A DNA stretch of 64,000 bases from Kryptolebias marmoratus (lineage: Eukaryota > Chordata > Actinopteri > Cyprinodontiformes > Rivulidae), in NCBI RefSeq assembly GCF_001649575.2, contig NC_051453.1, positions 1,384,417-1,448,416 of the forward strand, written 5' to 3'. Under the pieces are notes generated by a model. The model worked only from the letters and a program-made list of their open reading frames with translations. It did no database searches and had not been told where the DNA came from. Shown here piece by piece: positions 12,801 to 27,300 of the stretch; position 1 is the first letter of the stretch, and each line of letters opens with the position of its first letter. The translations under genes were made by a program, and so were the position numbers.

Positions 12801-15349
12801 GTTGTCTCATCATCTTTAGACTGTGGGTTTGAGTCCAGATTAGATCAGGAAGAGCATCAGGCATCAAATAATTGCCAAATCTCTCATGTGAGTTTGCTTG
12901 CTGCGACAACTCCCTGCTGAGGGAAGTGGCCAAAACAACAACAACATTTAGATGAGTGTGGCATCTTTTTCTGTCAAAATGATAATTGTGAAATCTGATT
13001 TCAAACTTGAATACTTGATTGTTGCCTACAATCCAAGAACTGAGATATGACAAGGAAAGACAACTTTGAAACACAACATGTCAATATTTCTGTCTTTAAA
13101 AGAAAAAAAAAGATTTATATATATATAAATCTTATATATATATATATATATGGCCATATGTTGGCCAATATATATAGATATACACCTATTAGACGAGATC
13201 TCGCTGGGCCCTCTGTAACCACTCAGACACACAAGGAAGCTCATCAATAACCACTATATCTTCACAAAAAGCCTTTTTGCTACTGTATTAGGGTTGTAAA
13301 TACTATATATTGGCAGTTGAACAATAAAATCCACTATAGCCTTGACCTCTCTCTCTTTTAGTGGTAAAACTAGCTTGCATCTTCTGCTGATAAAGCAGTA
13401 AGTTGTGACTTCTCTTGCTGAAGGACACATTTATGACGTTTTTCGGTGTCTGCAGTCTGGACACATTCCTGGCCTTGCTTCACAGGCAGCAATTAAAACA
13501 TAAACTTTGAAGGTAATTGCACTTGGTAATAATTCAGGATAATGCAAATCTGAAAAGTTGGGCAAAAGAGCATCCATTTTGGTTTCACCTGAGTAATAAT
13601 CACCAAGTCAGTGTGACCGAGCACAGCGATAATAGCCAAACATTGTGCTAAGAGCTTCCATTCAACCTCTGTTTCCCTGGTGATATGAAAAGCTGGACTG
13701 GCAATAAATGGGTTTTATAGGTGATTAATCTGCTCCAGACTTATTGTGAACTGCCTGAGCTGAAAGCTGGAAGGTATTTTTTTTTTTTTCAAATCTAGTT
13801 ATACCATGTTGATAATTTGCTATATGCAAATAGTGATCTTGAATTCATCACTCTAACTTAGCCATTACAGATCAACAGTAAATCACTGAGTACGGAGATA
13901 TATACATATAGGATTCTCAATCAGGTTTAATGGTGCAGATAAAAGACTTGAATTCATCCCAACCTTCTCTCATATAAATGATTTACATTTTAAAGACTGA
14001 TTTTTCTGCATTGGGGGTGATGGGTGCAACGCAAGAGGAAGAAAGAAATCATTACACTTTTACCAGGGCTTCCTCACCTGATTCTTCAAATTCTTTATAG
14101 AGAATCCCCCACGTCTCTGTGATCCGCTCCAAACTCTCCTCCATCGCTTGGATGTCCATGTAAGGGCAGTTGCACTCTGGGAACTTGAGGTCACAGCTGC
14201 ACCAGCAGTCATTGTCTTGGCAGACAAACTCCCCCTCTCCATTGCAGGCTATATAGCTCAAAGCAGCCTGCACAAAACTTTCCCTCAAGTAGTCTGGGAG
14301 GATCACTTGCAAGCCTGTAAAATCAAGCTGGGTTTAGTACTGTCATCAAAATGTGCACTTAGGGAGTGACAGTGAAGGTATAGAAGCAATATATTGTTGA
14401 CTGGGCTGATAACATACTTAATAAAAACTATAAATCGGTGTGTTTGTATGCCTAACAGTTACTTTTATTTCCTTTATCCATATAAACTTTGAACAGGAAC
14501 ATTCATTCTTTAAGAAAAAAAACGAACAAACAAACAAAAAAAACATTATGAATAACAAAAAAGTGGTAACAATCACACAAACCTTGCAGCTGGACTTTGT
14601 TTTCAGGGCTCTGGACGAGCACAGAGCTAACAGAGTCGAGGTTGTCATAGTTACTACACCCCAGTGGTCCAGTCCGGGTCTCTGTCACCTGAACAACAAT
14701 AAAAAAATAATTTTGAAATTGTTCACTGTATCTGTGTTCAGAGAATAAAATTGTGCACAGCTATAAGCTAAATTGTTTTTTGGCCAGATGAGCCAAAGGA
14801 GATTTCTTTGTAAAATGTAAATGGTTTCTTCTGTTCTGTTAGAATAAAGTAGTTTTTTTTTTACATAATCAATTCTACTTGCGAATGTAAAAGGCATTTA
14901 AAATAGAGTAAGCTCATTTTGATTCTGCTAAATAGCTTTAAAGTACTTTGCTGCACTCATTTTCAGGCATGAATGTGCTTTTTTTTAGCCACTGATTGAA
15001 GAAATTTCAATTGACTTTTGCCACAAAGACACTTTTCCACTTCATTTGCAAAAAGAGATCTTTTTTCAGCGCTCCCCATTTTCTTACAGTGACAGAGTGA
15101 GGAGCACCTAATCAGATCCCATTTTTCTCTCTTTGTGGTTGTGAGATGCCATATTTTGTTCAGTAATTTGTCCTGGTCAGGCTTGTCAGAAGCCAGTTGG
15201 TGGAAAGTGACAGATGGATGAGGCGAAACAATGAGGGTCACTTGATCAGTAAGACCATCAGAAAGGAGTGAAGCTCTCAGGTACTCGTAAAAGACAGGTT
15301 GCTATGATGCAACAAACACAGCATGCTTAGTTTTAATAAAAATTCTAAT

Positions 15350-15385
<36 letters not shown>

Positions 15386-18300
15386 AGAAACATGAAAAAA
15401 AATGAAATTCATCTGCAAACGGGAAAGATAAAATAATCATGGTTTTATGCAGCTCTTCAGCTAAAATATTTATACCACATTTTAAAACCCATGTTTTCAT
15501 TATGAGAAATTGTAATGTTTTTATGAATGTGAGGAAATGAAATACAATGCTTGGATTCCAAACCATGTGAATATTGAATCCATAAAAGGAATTATTTGAT
15601 ATGCCATATGATATGCCATATGGCAAAACACTGACTGATGAGCAGAGCATTCAATTTCCGCTTTGCTTAGCAGCTGCTATTCACTGTTGATACATTCTGG
15701 TATATTACAAAATGCTTAATAGGACATTATTGGCCACCTGCATCTATGCACAGCACAATGGGAAGAATAGAAGCAAAGGCAAGAATTCTGCAGAAGATTT
15801 CTCTGTGCTTGGTGTTTTTCTCCATGCTGTAAACTTATTGTCTTGGGGCCAGAAGCTCAGTACTGTACTTTGTAATATGTATGCCCCACAACAGAAAACC
15901 ACATGCACCTTATTTTTTACCATAGAGATATTCTTTTATATGAATTTCTCTCATCTTGATATGGTATGTGTGTCAGTGTGTCTGATTTTAATTCTCATTT
16001 TAAGCAATTCTGGGATTTAAATATGTTGCCAAGTCTGGCACTAAAAATGGCAAAAAGAACTAAATAAAAGAAGAAGAAGTTTCACTTTTAAAATAGTTTT
16101 TAAAATTAGCACCGAACAAAAGAAAAAATGCTAACTTGGCAAAATCAACATACATTAAACACATTACAAAGATATCTGTAACAAAAACACAGCCATCCTG
16201 TCAAATACTCACAACTCATATCAGAACTATTTATAACAATGATTATTACAAATAATTCATATATCAGTAAATACAATTAGAAATTATTTACAGTTCATAA
16301 ATAATAAGGCAGTACAAGTTTAAGGCAGAAAATACTTTTTTTTTATCTCCCTAAAGTGACAAAACAGGATTGTAGGTCAATGTAGAAACAATGCTTTGTC
16401 TACAGTTCGGTAAAGAGAACAAAAGATTTACACAAGCAGGAATGATTTCTTTATTATTATTATTGTTTTTATTTTTAAGTTTAATTGTGTAACACAGTAC
16501 AGTTATAATGACCAAATAGAAATAAAACTCCCAATTTATAATTGGTATCAAATCATTTGAATCATTTAACTCTTATATTCTCACTAAAAATTGGTGAGTT
16601 AATAAACTGGGGTATTTAGTTTTCAGATGAGGTTAATAAGAGGTGAGTGTAACTTTGCGTGACAGGTTTGGTTTGTGTCTCTTTCAGAAGCACTTTTGTG
16701 TTTTTAATGTCTGTATAGAGTAATTAAAATAGGACAATTCTAGCACATTTTTTTTTCTTGTCTTTAACCTCAATTTCATTCCCTTCATGCTCCTGTTTGG
16801 TCTCCACCATCACCAGCAAACTATGCGCCTCTTTCTCCATCCTCAACAGCTACTATACGTTTGTCTGACTGCAGAGGAAGCAGACAGTATGTATATGAGA
16901 GCTTAATTGCTAAAAATATGCTACTTTCTGCACTGGTGAGTGCAAAGATGTCTGGACAGTCATATCAAAGCAATCAATTAGTGGAGGCAAAGAGAAAATA
17001 AATGAAAAACAAAAAAAAAATAATAAATGTAACCTTTATCCCCATTAGCATCTCTGTGTCAATGTGTGGTTTAGTATACACATAATTTTGTGTTTGTTAT
17101 GCAGTTATACCCTTATTTATTTTCTTCATTTAGGGGCATTGTGATGGTAATAAAAAATACAGTAATTATACTGGAATTATACTCAAAATGAACACTGCGA
17201 CATAAAAGCTTTAAGTAATAGTTTAAACAAAAATCAATAGTGAAATATTCAGTATGCAAAAAATATATTGTTATTAAAAGAGCACAATAAATCCAATGAT
17301 TGTGTAATATTGTTTCCTTGTTCAACTTTCTTATCACTGTGTTTAATCTGACAGGCAAATCTTTTTTTTTTTTGACTAAAAAAGGGGGTATCACAATCTA
17401 GCCTAAAAAATATTGTAAGGTGTGAGAAAAAATGTGCCTTCACTCTTGGAGTACAGGTTCAATCACAGACTCTGTGATGTGTCATTACTTCTTAAAGCTT
17501 GCCCTGATTTCTAAAGCACACCACAATAGTAGCATTCATTTACCCCAAACATAAGCTCCAATTTGCATGGAGGCAGCATGAAAGCATTTCCTCACTAGCC
17601 TTTTCTCATTCAATCTTTAACTTGTTAGATTTCAAATTTATGCAGAGAGGTGCAATCTGTTCAGCTACCGTGAGGGTCAACGCCTGTGGAAAGGATGCAC
17701 AAGTGTGAATCTGTCGCTCCTTTGACTCACTTTCCATCAGTGATGAAGGTGAATCTATGCTCTACCTACTTCCCACCTGTCAGTCACACCAGATGACTGC
17801 CTTTTGACCATGAAAGAGCAACTCTCACATTTTCTCTTTCTGCCTGTATCGACAGAAAAAAAAAGCCCTAATTCTCAAGAAATGGAACAGACAAAAGCAT
17901 TTGCTGCTACTCCTCCAATGTGCCTGTCTTTACTGCAATACTTATTTCACTCTGGACAAAGTGCAGTGAGACGCACAGGACTTCGATATAAATATAGGGA
18001 GTTTGATTCATTCACTGGTACAGCCGTTGATGTCACACAGCCAGGTCCCACTGTGTCCCTAGAGCTAGAAATGTGAGAGAAGAGGGTTGCCCTCCCCTCT
18101 GTCACCCTATTAACCCCATGCTACCTGAAGGTGACAACCGGAGGCAGTAACTTGTCACCAGCCGTGTTTCTCAGGACTCATTTATCTTCTCCTCACCATA
18201 TGTGCTCATCACGGAGCTTCCTGCAGACTCAATGTGCTCGTGGCAGATGAATATCATATATCATCCCAAGCAGGTGAATAAAAGCACACCTCTCTATTTT

Positions 18301-21300
18301 TATTACAACTATAATTACATCTCAACAAGGAAATTTACCATGAAAATAGGACATCTAAGGTAATTTAAGGGTTAAAATGATGTAACCGACATTTCCAGAT
18401 GAAAACATTTCACTTGTATAGATGATCACATAAACAGGTATATTTCTGAATGAACTGCAGTCCTTTAAACTTAGGGTGGGATATTGCAACACATCACTAT
18501 TCAGTGAAGTCGTAAGGTGGCACTTTCAGGTAGGACTGAAATGAAAGTCATGTTTATTAATGATGTTCAATAAAAAACAGATGGCAATATGAAAAAAAAA
18601 GGATAGGAAAGATGGAGGGGAAGAACTGAGCTCTATCTGTAATCCTCTGCTCCTCTAGAGTTGACCCATTATAGTTCATGCTGTTCGGTCAAATGGTGGT
18701 AAGTATAAGTGTTATTTTATTTACTTATTTGTTTGTTGTTAGCATTGTGCTTCATTTATAAATATTTCATGGAAATTGGTTTTTAAATGTTAGAATAAAT
18801 TTACTTGTGTCTGATGAAAATAAATGACATGGATAGAAATATATTCCAAGAAGAAAAAAAGTAACACATTTTCTATAGATTTGAAGAAAGATGAGTATAT
18901 AAATTACGGAAGAAAAAGCTTAAACAATGATGTAATATTGCCATTTTTTACAGGTTTAAGCCATTTAAAGCTTTCATAACAATAATATGTGTAATATTCT
19001 TGACGAGTGAGCCACGATCGCAGTAGATAAGGCTGTTTAATGATTTGTGCGTTTTATTGAGTACCAAGAGTGAAGAAAAAGCAAACGCAGAGACATTACC
19101 TTGATGGCAATGGAAGCGATCTGGATGTGGTGCAGCTTGCGCAGAGTGCTCTCCCTGTCGATGAAGTAGGAGGCAGCCAGCTGGTGCAGAGCTTCCAGCG
19201 TCACAGTGGAGGAGTTCCCAGAGAAATCGCTCACTTCGGCTTTTTTACTCAACTTCCGTTTGTCCACAAATATTGTTAAGGCCTCTTCTCCTGCATTATG
19301 AAACAAGCAAAAAAATCACATGTTTCAATGGTGCTGTTACTTTTTGAGGCTGTCCACATTATCTGCTACATTAGGGTCTTTATATATTATATATAAATAT
19401 ATCCTTTTTTTCTGTCTTTCTCTTTTGTTGAAAAGTTAAACCAAATTGTTTATGAGCTTAATTTCTAGCAACTGAACTCTGTATGTTCTTCACTTGGGAT
19501 TTGTGTTTCTTTTTGGTGCATCTCATTGCTGAACAAAGGTCATAATGTTTTAGGACTAATTTTGCTAATTAATCTTGCTGCCTTAATTTCAAAACCCCAC
19601 AGCCCTCTTCTAGGTGACACAATTGTTCATAATTTCAGATGATTATGAGCACCAGGGCAGCTAGTGAAGGATAAAGACGCCTGTGAAGGATAAAGACACT
19701 TGACCACAATTAGGATAAGTCATGCCAGCCCGAATCAGAAGCCACCGATCACAGCAATCAGCTCTTCATACGTCTAAGGGCCATGGTGCAGCAGACTGTC
19801 TATGCTTTTAGAGTTCCAGAGACACTGCACATCATCTTTCTCATTGTAATGCAGCGTTAATGCTTCAGAGTCATTTTTCAGCTTGCTGCCTTTTTTACTT
19901 GGCCGCTGAAGGGCAAACTCCTAATATCGCAATCTATTTATTAATTTCATTAAGTCCATATGTTTCTGAACACAGAGGCAATCCATACAGGACCACAGAG
20001 ACAGTTCACTGGCAAGGATCCAAGGCCAACTTCTCATTCCCCTCTCTGTATAGCACTAAGCACTGGCTGAGAGCCAGAGTTCAGGGCTGCATCAGCTCAG
20101 GAAGCTGGGTTGGTTGCATTATATGCAGCCACTCACAACAACAACCTTTTCAAAGCCCTCAGGTAGGTCTAAAGTAATTGACAAGTGTTGCCCTGTAAAA
20201 GCAAACCTCTTCATGACAGGCCTGGACCTCTCTGGTATCTTAAAGTTGTTTCTTTTTTTTTGTTTGTTTGTTTTCTTTTTTTTTTGTTATTTTCTTTTTT
20301 TTTAGAAAAGCCAGAAAGCCATTAGTGCTTGTCCATTCATCATACTCTGGGAAACTAAACTTCAGGTGAGTATGACTAAGAGTATGAGTGCTACGTTTAC
20401 AGTGTCCAGCCTCTTATATGTAGTCTAATCAATGAGTGTGCTTTCTTGGCATTGAATTATGTTGTGATGTGTAATTCAATTAAGTGAACAGCGGTAATGT
20501 GCTACCTCCATCTGCTTTCCATATGGAACACCTGGAAAAGCAAATACTAACTGCTTTTATCCTTCTTTAAAAATGAATATCATTCTTCAATCACATTTTT
20601 AAAAGCTGACTAGTCTATATTTATCTTCATATTTTAGAATACTCCATTGTTGTGACGTTAACTAAAGTGGTTAAAATAAATTAATAATTCTCACAGAATT
20701 GAACCTAATTATCTCAGTAGCTGCAGCTGATAAAATCTGCCAGCATCAATTTTAATTCCACTCAGCAAAACTGATGGATGATCACTGAAAGTGTGAAGGC
20801 AGCTTCTGTCTATATTTGTCTGAAATCAAGAAACCATTGTTTCAAAAATCAATATTAAATGAATCTGTCACCACTGTGAACTGACTGCACATAAAGCTGG
20901 ACATAAAAGACGAATGTGTGAGATTAAGTGAACACAAAACTGTGAATAAACTCCTTTTACATAGCCCCGGTTTCCCTTAAACGGTTTCAAAGAGCCTTAC
21001 AATTTCTGCTCATCATCTACTATTTTACATTCAAGCACAGGCCTAAAATAATGGTAATAAAAGAGCCAGTCAGTCATCAGAAAAAAACATAGAACTCAGT
21101 TTCTAGTCAAAGGACAAATCTGTAGGTAAAGAAGAGCAGACAGAATTGGAAAAAAAAAACAAAACCTCCAGTCAAACTCTTGAAAACAAGACGTGTTTAA
21201 TTCAGTCAGTGAATGCATCATCTAAACAATGCAATCAGCCGATGCTTTGCTTTACCTCCAAGTGTAGCTGACAACAGAAAGTGGGTTCCATACTTCCTGA

Positions 21301-24300
21301 TCAGGTTGTCAGTAATCGCCTGGGTGGTAGGCCGGCGGCCCAGAAGTCGAATATTCCTGATGAATTCGGGGGTCAAAGGTAACTGAGACTCCAGAAAATC
21401 TCTCCTTTCCACTGCTAAGTTGTTCACCTTCCATCTCCCAAACTCTCTGTTAGGAATAAGCAAAAATAGACATAAACATAACTCACAACACATCTCAGTG
21501 TAATCTAGATTTATATGACTAAAATATACCTTTCTATAGGACCTCTTTTGATTTATTCATTTTATTTATTCACATAGGCACTGTTGATTTACTGTTTAAG
21601 ATTTGAAAAATGACAAAAATAAAACATTCAAACTCAAAGCAAAAAAAAAAAAGTACAAAACAAAGACAAAAACGTAGGATATATATACTGTGTATGTGTA
21701 TTTATATTACATATTTTAAAAATGCTGGCTTTCAGACACTTGTTTCTAGGAAATATGCCTGCTTTATGAAAACAACAGACATTGTATTTACTTATTGTTA
21801 TTTCATCAACACAATAAACAGATGACTTTAATCATTATTTCAGCCCTGAAACAAGTTTGAGCCACTTTCTGGGGCAAATAGTCCATACCTATGTGTTTGA
21901 AAAGATTAGAAAGCTCTTGACAGAAAATTGGAAGTCGGTAAGAAGTCAGAGGAGAACAATGTGAAACCTGAAATGATTATTGTTAAACAGAATGGGAATG
22001 TGCTCCAACTGCACAGCTGACAGATGTGGAGCTTAATAACAAACAGAAGCATGCATCAATATGGATAAGCAGAAGGTGGTGGAGGAAAAAACATCCTCAG
22101 AGAGAATGCATGCCATACTTGAAGGGAGAAAACAAATAGAGACAATAATAATAATGCTAATCATCGTCGTCATTATCACGGAAAAATAGAAAGTTATTTT
22201 TGTTATTTTCTCATTTTCTGACATTTGCCGCTGATAACTGCTAAACTTGACCCTAACTGAGAGTGTCACTTTGATTTTGCTTTTGATCAAAATTATTAGA
22301 GGATCACTAATTAATTATACAGTTTTAATTTTAAGACAGAGCATTTATATGTGATCACATCTGACAAATAACAGCACATAGGAGCACTTTAGGATTTCAG
22401 TAATCTAATGTACTGACTGAAGACTGACTTTTTTCACAACTTTTGCCATTTTTGTAAAAACAAAACAAAACAAAGAACAACAAAAAACCAACATACTGTA
22501 TATGAGAGAAAAAAAAATAAAACTGCAATCAACGTCAGGGCAAAAGTCAAGGGAAAAAAGGGCATTTCTTCAATCAATAAAGACCTTGCAGGCATGTTCC
22601 AAGAGTTTGTGTGCAACAGTTGCCCAAGGCACAGCTCCTCAACCTGATCCTGGTTTTGGCAATGATTTAACTCATTTTAAAGTTATTCAAGCAGAAAAAA
22701 ATTCTAGGTGTTTATTCAAAGATTTTCATGTAAAGTATCCTCTGCTGAACGATTTAGTGTAACCCTTCATTCCCAGTGACACACTCAGCTTAGCAGAGAG
22801 AGAGCTCTCTGTGAATTTAAATCAGCTTTTTATGTGCTTTGTTTGCCTGACATTAACCAAAACAGGGCAAAATTTAGTTTGAAAATATTGCCTTTTGTGA
22901 GGAAAAGCGAGCAAGGCCTTCATTTAAAATTCAAATTGTCAAACAACAAATTTATGTTTTCGAAAACAAATTAAACATATTCATTCTTTGTTTTGATTAA
23001 GTACAAAACTAATCAAAATTGAGGTTGGGATCTGAAACAGTACTTTTCTGTGTTAGCTCAGTCAATATTGTTTCTATTATAACTGAAAAAAGAATACAGC
23101 ATTAGCCCCGTAATCATCTATATATAAACTGTCATCATGAGTAACATTGATATGAAGAAACAACTTATTGTATCATCTGTTCCTGAGATGAATCTGTAAA
23201 ATTCTAAATAAGCTTTAAACACATAAATAACCTAAAGCAGAGTTAAGATTAGAACAACTGCTGAAGTTTCTTGAAGTTAAACTCTGAGGTCCAGCATTAG
23301 GTTCTAAAAGGCCAAGCATCTTTTATCAACCTATAGAGGACATGGACACCAGAAGGCTAACTACATCCATATAATAACCTTTCAGTCTCTCTACCTTTTT
23401 TATCTTTCCATAATAATTTATGCACACAAGCTGAAATGACATAATTACACTCAGCCAAGATCCCAGCTGTGTCACTTTGTTTAACTTGGTACCTCGCAAA
23501 TCAAGTTGTGTTTCCATTAATGCTTAATTTTATTATTAGTAGTAGTAATTACTATGTCCTACATGTCAAGTTTTTTTTTGTTTTTTTTTTAGAAAAAAAT
23601 GTTCTCAAAACAAGCAGCAATCCTTCAAAACTTATTTTATTTGCCTCAGGCTTTACCATAAAGGATATTCTTCTGAGTGAGCCTTTCGAAGAATAATGTG
23701 TTTTTGTAAGCAAGTTAGTGTAATTGAGGTTAAAGTAACTTCAGCATTTGTGTTGTTCCTTTTTATATTTAAAGTGGTGAAAAGATGAATTACCAAATGA
23801 GCTTACAATAGGAATACAAATATGCTGTAACCTTTGGAAGAAGATTTGAAAGTGGCTATTTCCAAGGCATTGAATAAACTTGATATTTGTTGCTTTAAGC
23901 CAACATGTGAGAGGCAGCTTAAAAAGTTGCAAATAAAATTGAAATGTTCCCCTGACAGTAGGGCAAATACAATCTGCCTTGCAAGTCTGTGAGATACAAT
24001 CTGAAAAGACTGCTTGTCAAGTATTGTTTCCAAAGTTATTTTCAGTTGCAGTTGTTGCTACGGAAACACCACTGTCTAATATGGCAGGCTGCATTTGCAC
24101 AGCGTCCATTTACCTCTGCCTACATTTTTTACAACTTTGGCTAAAAAATATATGAACAAACAAACAAAAAACTCAACAAAACAAACACACAAAGAATAAA
24201 AAATAAACAGCTGTGCAACTGAGGTCAGCTTATAAAAATATATGACTTCTTTATAGGAACTAGTTTTACAGTTTATTTGAATTACACAGCAGTAGTTTAC

Positions 24301-27300
24301 CAGCAAAGACTAAAAGGAAACAAAACTGGATGAGAAGCAGATTTAAAAATGTATAAGTATGTCTAGAATGATAGACAGCCTCAAACACAGTTTCCGGGTC
24401 TCGGGGAGCTGATGTCCATCTCCAGCCATCACTGTGCGAGAGGCGTGGGACACCCTGGACAGGTAACAAGTCCATCACAGGGACACACAGAGACAAATGA
24501 GACAAACAACCATTCACACTCTCAGTCAAACCTGGGGACATTTTTAGAGTTACCAATGAACCTAACATGCATGTTTTTGGTCTGTGGGAGGAAACTGGAG
24601 TACCAGGAGGAAACCTACGTATTCACAGGGAGAACATGCAAACTCCACACAGAAAGTTGGGAAGAGAACCTGCAGCCTCTAACCAAAGCTCTAACCACTA
24701 CACCACTGTGCCATATATATAGTAGTAGTAGTAGTAGTAGTAGTATAGTAGGAGTATATTGGTAGTAGTGGTAGTAATAAAAGTAGTGTTTTGCATTCAG
24801 TTGTTTATTCATTTTTTATGTCCTCATAAAATAACAAAAAACCCCAAATAAAACAAATAATGTATTTCGAAGAGCTACAGCTTGACCCTCTGTGGACATC
24901 ATATTTCTTTTTTTTTGCATATTTTTCAGAACTTACTGTGCAACTAGAAATAAACATTTAGTGAATTTATGTGAACTCTATCGTCCAATCAGTCAAATGT
25001 TTCACCTCTCTGTTGTCAGAGTAAAAGCTTGACTACTGTAATCAGAATGAGTTGAGCAACCTTAGCTGCAGATGATGGATGGAGGGAGTGTGGCCTTTTG
25101 AAAGGGTATATATCACATTAAACCAGGAGTAATGAGGAAAGCTCGAACACGCAGATGTTTAAATGATACAATGTGTAAATCACCCTGAGCTCAAACTGCA
25201 GCAAACAAAAACAGGAAAGAGCAAGTAGCAACCATTTGACTCGTATTTATTTTCATTTTCTGTTATATAATCACAAAGCAAGTGCCTGATTCACACAATA
25301 GGCAGGGGCTGAAAGGTGTGTGGGAAGGAAACATAATGATGTTAAATGGATACGTGGTACCAGTTGACCTTTTTGCTGACACTGTAGTATTCAGACAAAA
25401 CCTTTGACGAATTTCTTCCTGAGATATATCTATTGTAGCTATAAATCTTCTCCTAATTTTATGCTACACAAATAAATGACCTCTTCAAATGGGACACCAT
25501 GTCTCTTGAGTTCCACTTTGCAGCATGAAAGCACAAGTTTAAAGCCGCAGCACATTCGCTGAGAAAGGAAGCAATACACCGGGAGGGAGGACCAGGTACG
25601 GAAAGTGTATTCGCAAATCCCTGCCGTCGTTCGTTTCTTCAGTTATCACTGACGGTGATAAGCTAGCCCTGTCTTATCTTAAAACCCCGATAGGCCAAAT
25701 GGTTCATCCTGCAGGAAGAGGATGAAATGAAATGGGTTTCACCACAGAGATGATTTTAGGGTCTGCAATCCTTCCTACAACCAGCTAAGTCATTATTATT
25801 ATCAAGTTCATTGCTTCTTTTTGCAGTGCTACATCAGTTTCACAAGTTTAATTCTCATGGCGCTATCAGAGCAGAGTTGTTGATTTTTTTTTTTTTTTTA
25901 AGTTAAAAAGAAACCCTGTTTTAAAACTGGTTCACATCTGCTCATGCAGTTCTGGAAGAATAAACAAATATGGTAAGACAGAATGCAGCATTCAACTTTT
26001 GAATAAGTTGGGAAGCAGTGAGGCTGTTTTCCAGCCCACCCAGCAGGTCACTTATCAAAGATCAGACAAACCTTTAAATAACTCAGAGCCACAGAGGTTA
26101 ACTTGTTGATCAAATAAGTACAAATAAAAATATATATATATAATATAGAAGAGTTCACGTATCTGGAGGTCATGTTTCTGAGTGATGGTAGCGCAGAGCA
26201 GGAGATGAATCAACAAATCAGGGCCTTGTGTGCCGTAATGAGGGCGTTGCTCTGCTGTGTCATGGCAGAATAAGGGCCGAGCCTAAAGGCAAAGCTTTTG
26301 ATTTACTGGTCTGTGTTCCAGCCCTCACCTATGGTTATGAGGTGTGGATCATGACTCCTTCTTATTTTATTTTACACTTAATAAAATGTGAAATGAAAAT
26401 GTGATAAAAAATAAATAAATAATAATAATAAAATGGTTAGGTTATCTGAATGCAAAATGCTGTGAATAATACCAAACCTATGTCCAGCCTCCTGTCGGTT
26501 CAGTGGGTATGGCAGCTTTTACTTGGCAATATTCCCCTGGAACAGGTGGCTCCAGCGGAAGGCCCACATTGTGTTTGTGTTTGAAGCCATAGGATGCTCT
26601 TCAGTGAATCCAGAAAAAAACACAAACTCCAACATACAAAAATATCCATAAAAACACAAACCTGCTTTCCATTTCATCAGAGATCTGGTGATTTATTTAT
26701 ATATTTATTTTCATATTCAATAACAAAGATAAAAAACAAACTAGTAATTTAAGTGGTGGCATGACGTGGTGTGAATTCATTACTCCATCACAGCTGAGGT
26801 AGCTCGAAGAACTGATTCTGGTAATTCATCTTCTCCTGTCCTTGAGCATTATTAGGATTTAGGAGAGATCTGAGCTGCACATGAGGAACACCAAGCCAGA
26901 AAATAATGTTGTCACTTTCAATCCCCTCTGCCCTCTGGTCTGGAAAAAGTGAAGTGACTTTAACCAAATTTAACCAGTCAAAACTAATCATTTGTAGTTA
27001 TTGCAAAAGTGACAAATATAAACCATACTGTTAGCATGCATTGATGTTCGAATGATGCAGCTTAAAGTTCATCAGTCATGTGTTAGTTTGACTAAAGAAA
27101 CCTAAAATAATACATTTTATAGAGGATTTTTAATTGAGTCATGTCATTTAAAGGTGATAGTTGAGCAGCTCCTTCAGGCTTTATACAAAATGGAGATAAT
27201 AAAGGAGAACACTGACATGCTCACTGTACTGATATGACTAATTTAACTAAATGTTCATCACATCCCCCAATTAGGAATTTTATTATTTATTCATTAATTT

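Larger units (their letters stand above)
11914..14077 (-). other. brinp3 intron 6
   Basis: A 2164-bp GT-AG intron that contains a tRNA-headed SINE (12772-12946), AT-rich palindromes (13111-13160) and a CA/TA/TG microsatellite (12020-12056). The remainder is unremarkable. Confidence 0.85.

Noticed and set aside
12782..12836. tRNA-like box A and box B as a tRNA gene
   Set aside because: The internal promoter boxes are followed by a SINE body and an A/C-rich tail, no complete cloverleaf can be drawn, and a second copy of the same unit exists at 39741-39907.
17804..18076. Plus-strand open frame of 90 codons in intron 4
   Set aside because: No homology recognised, no splice sites in phase, on the strand opposite to the gene.
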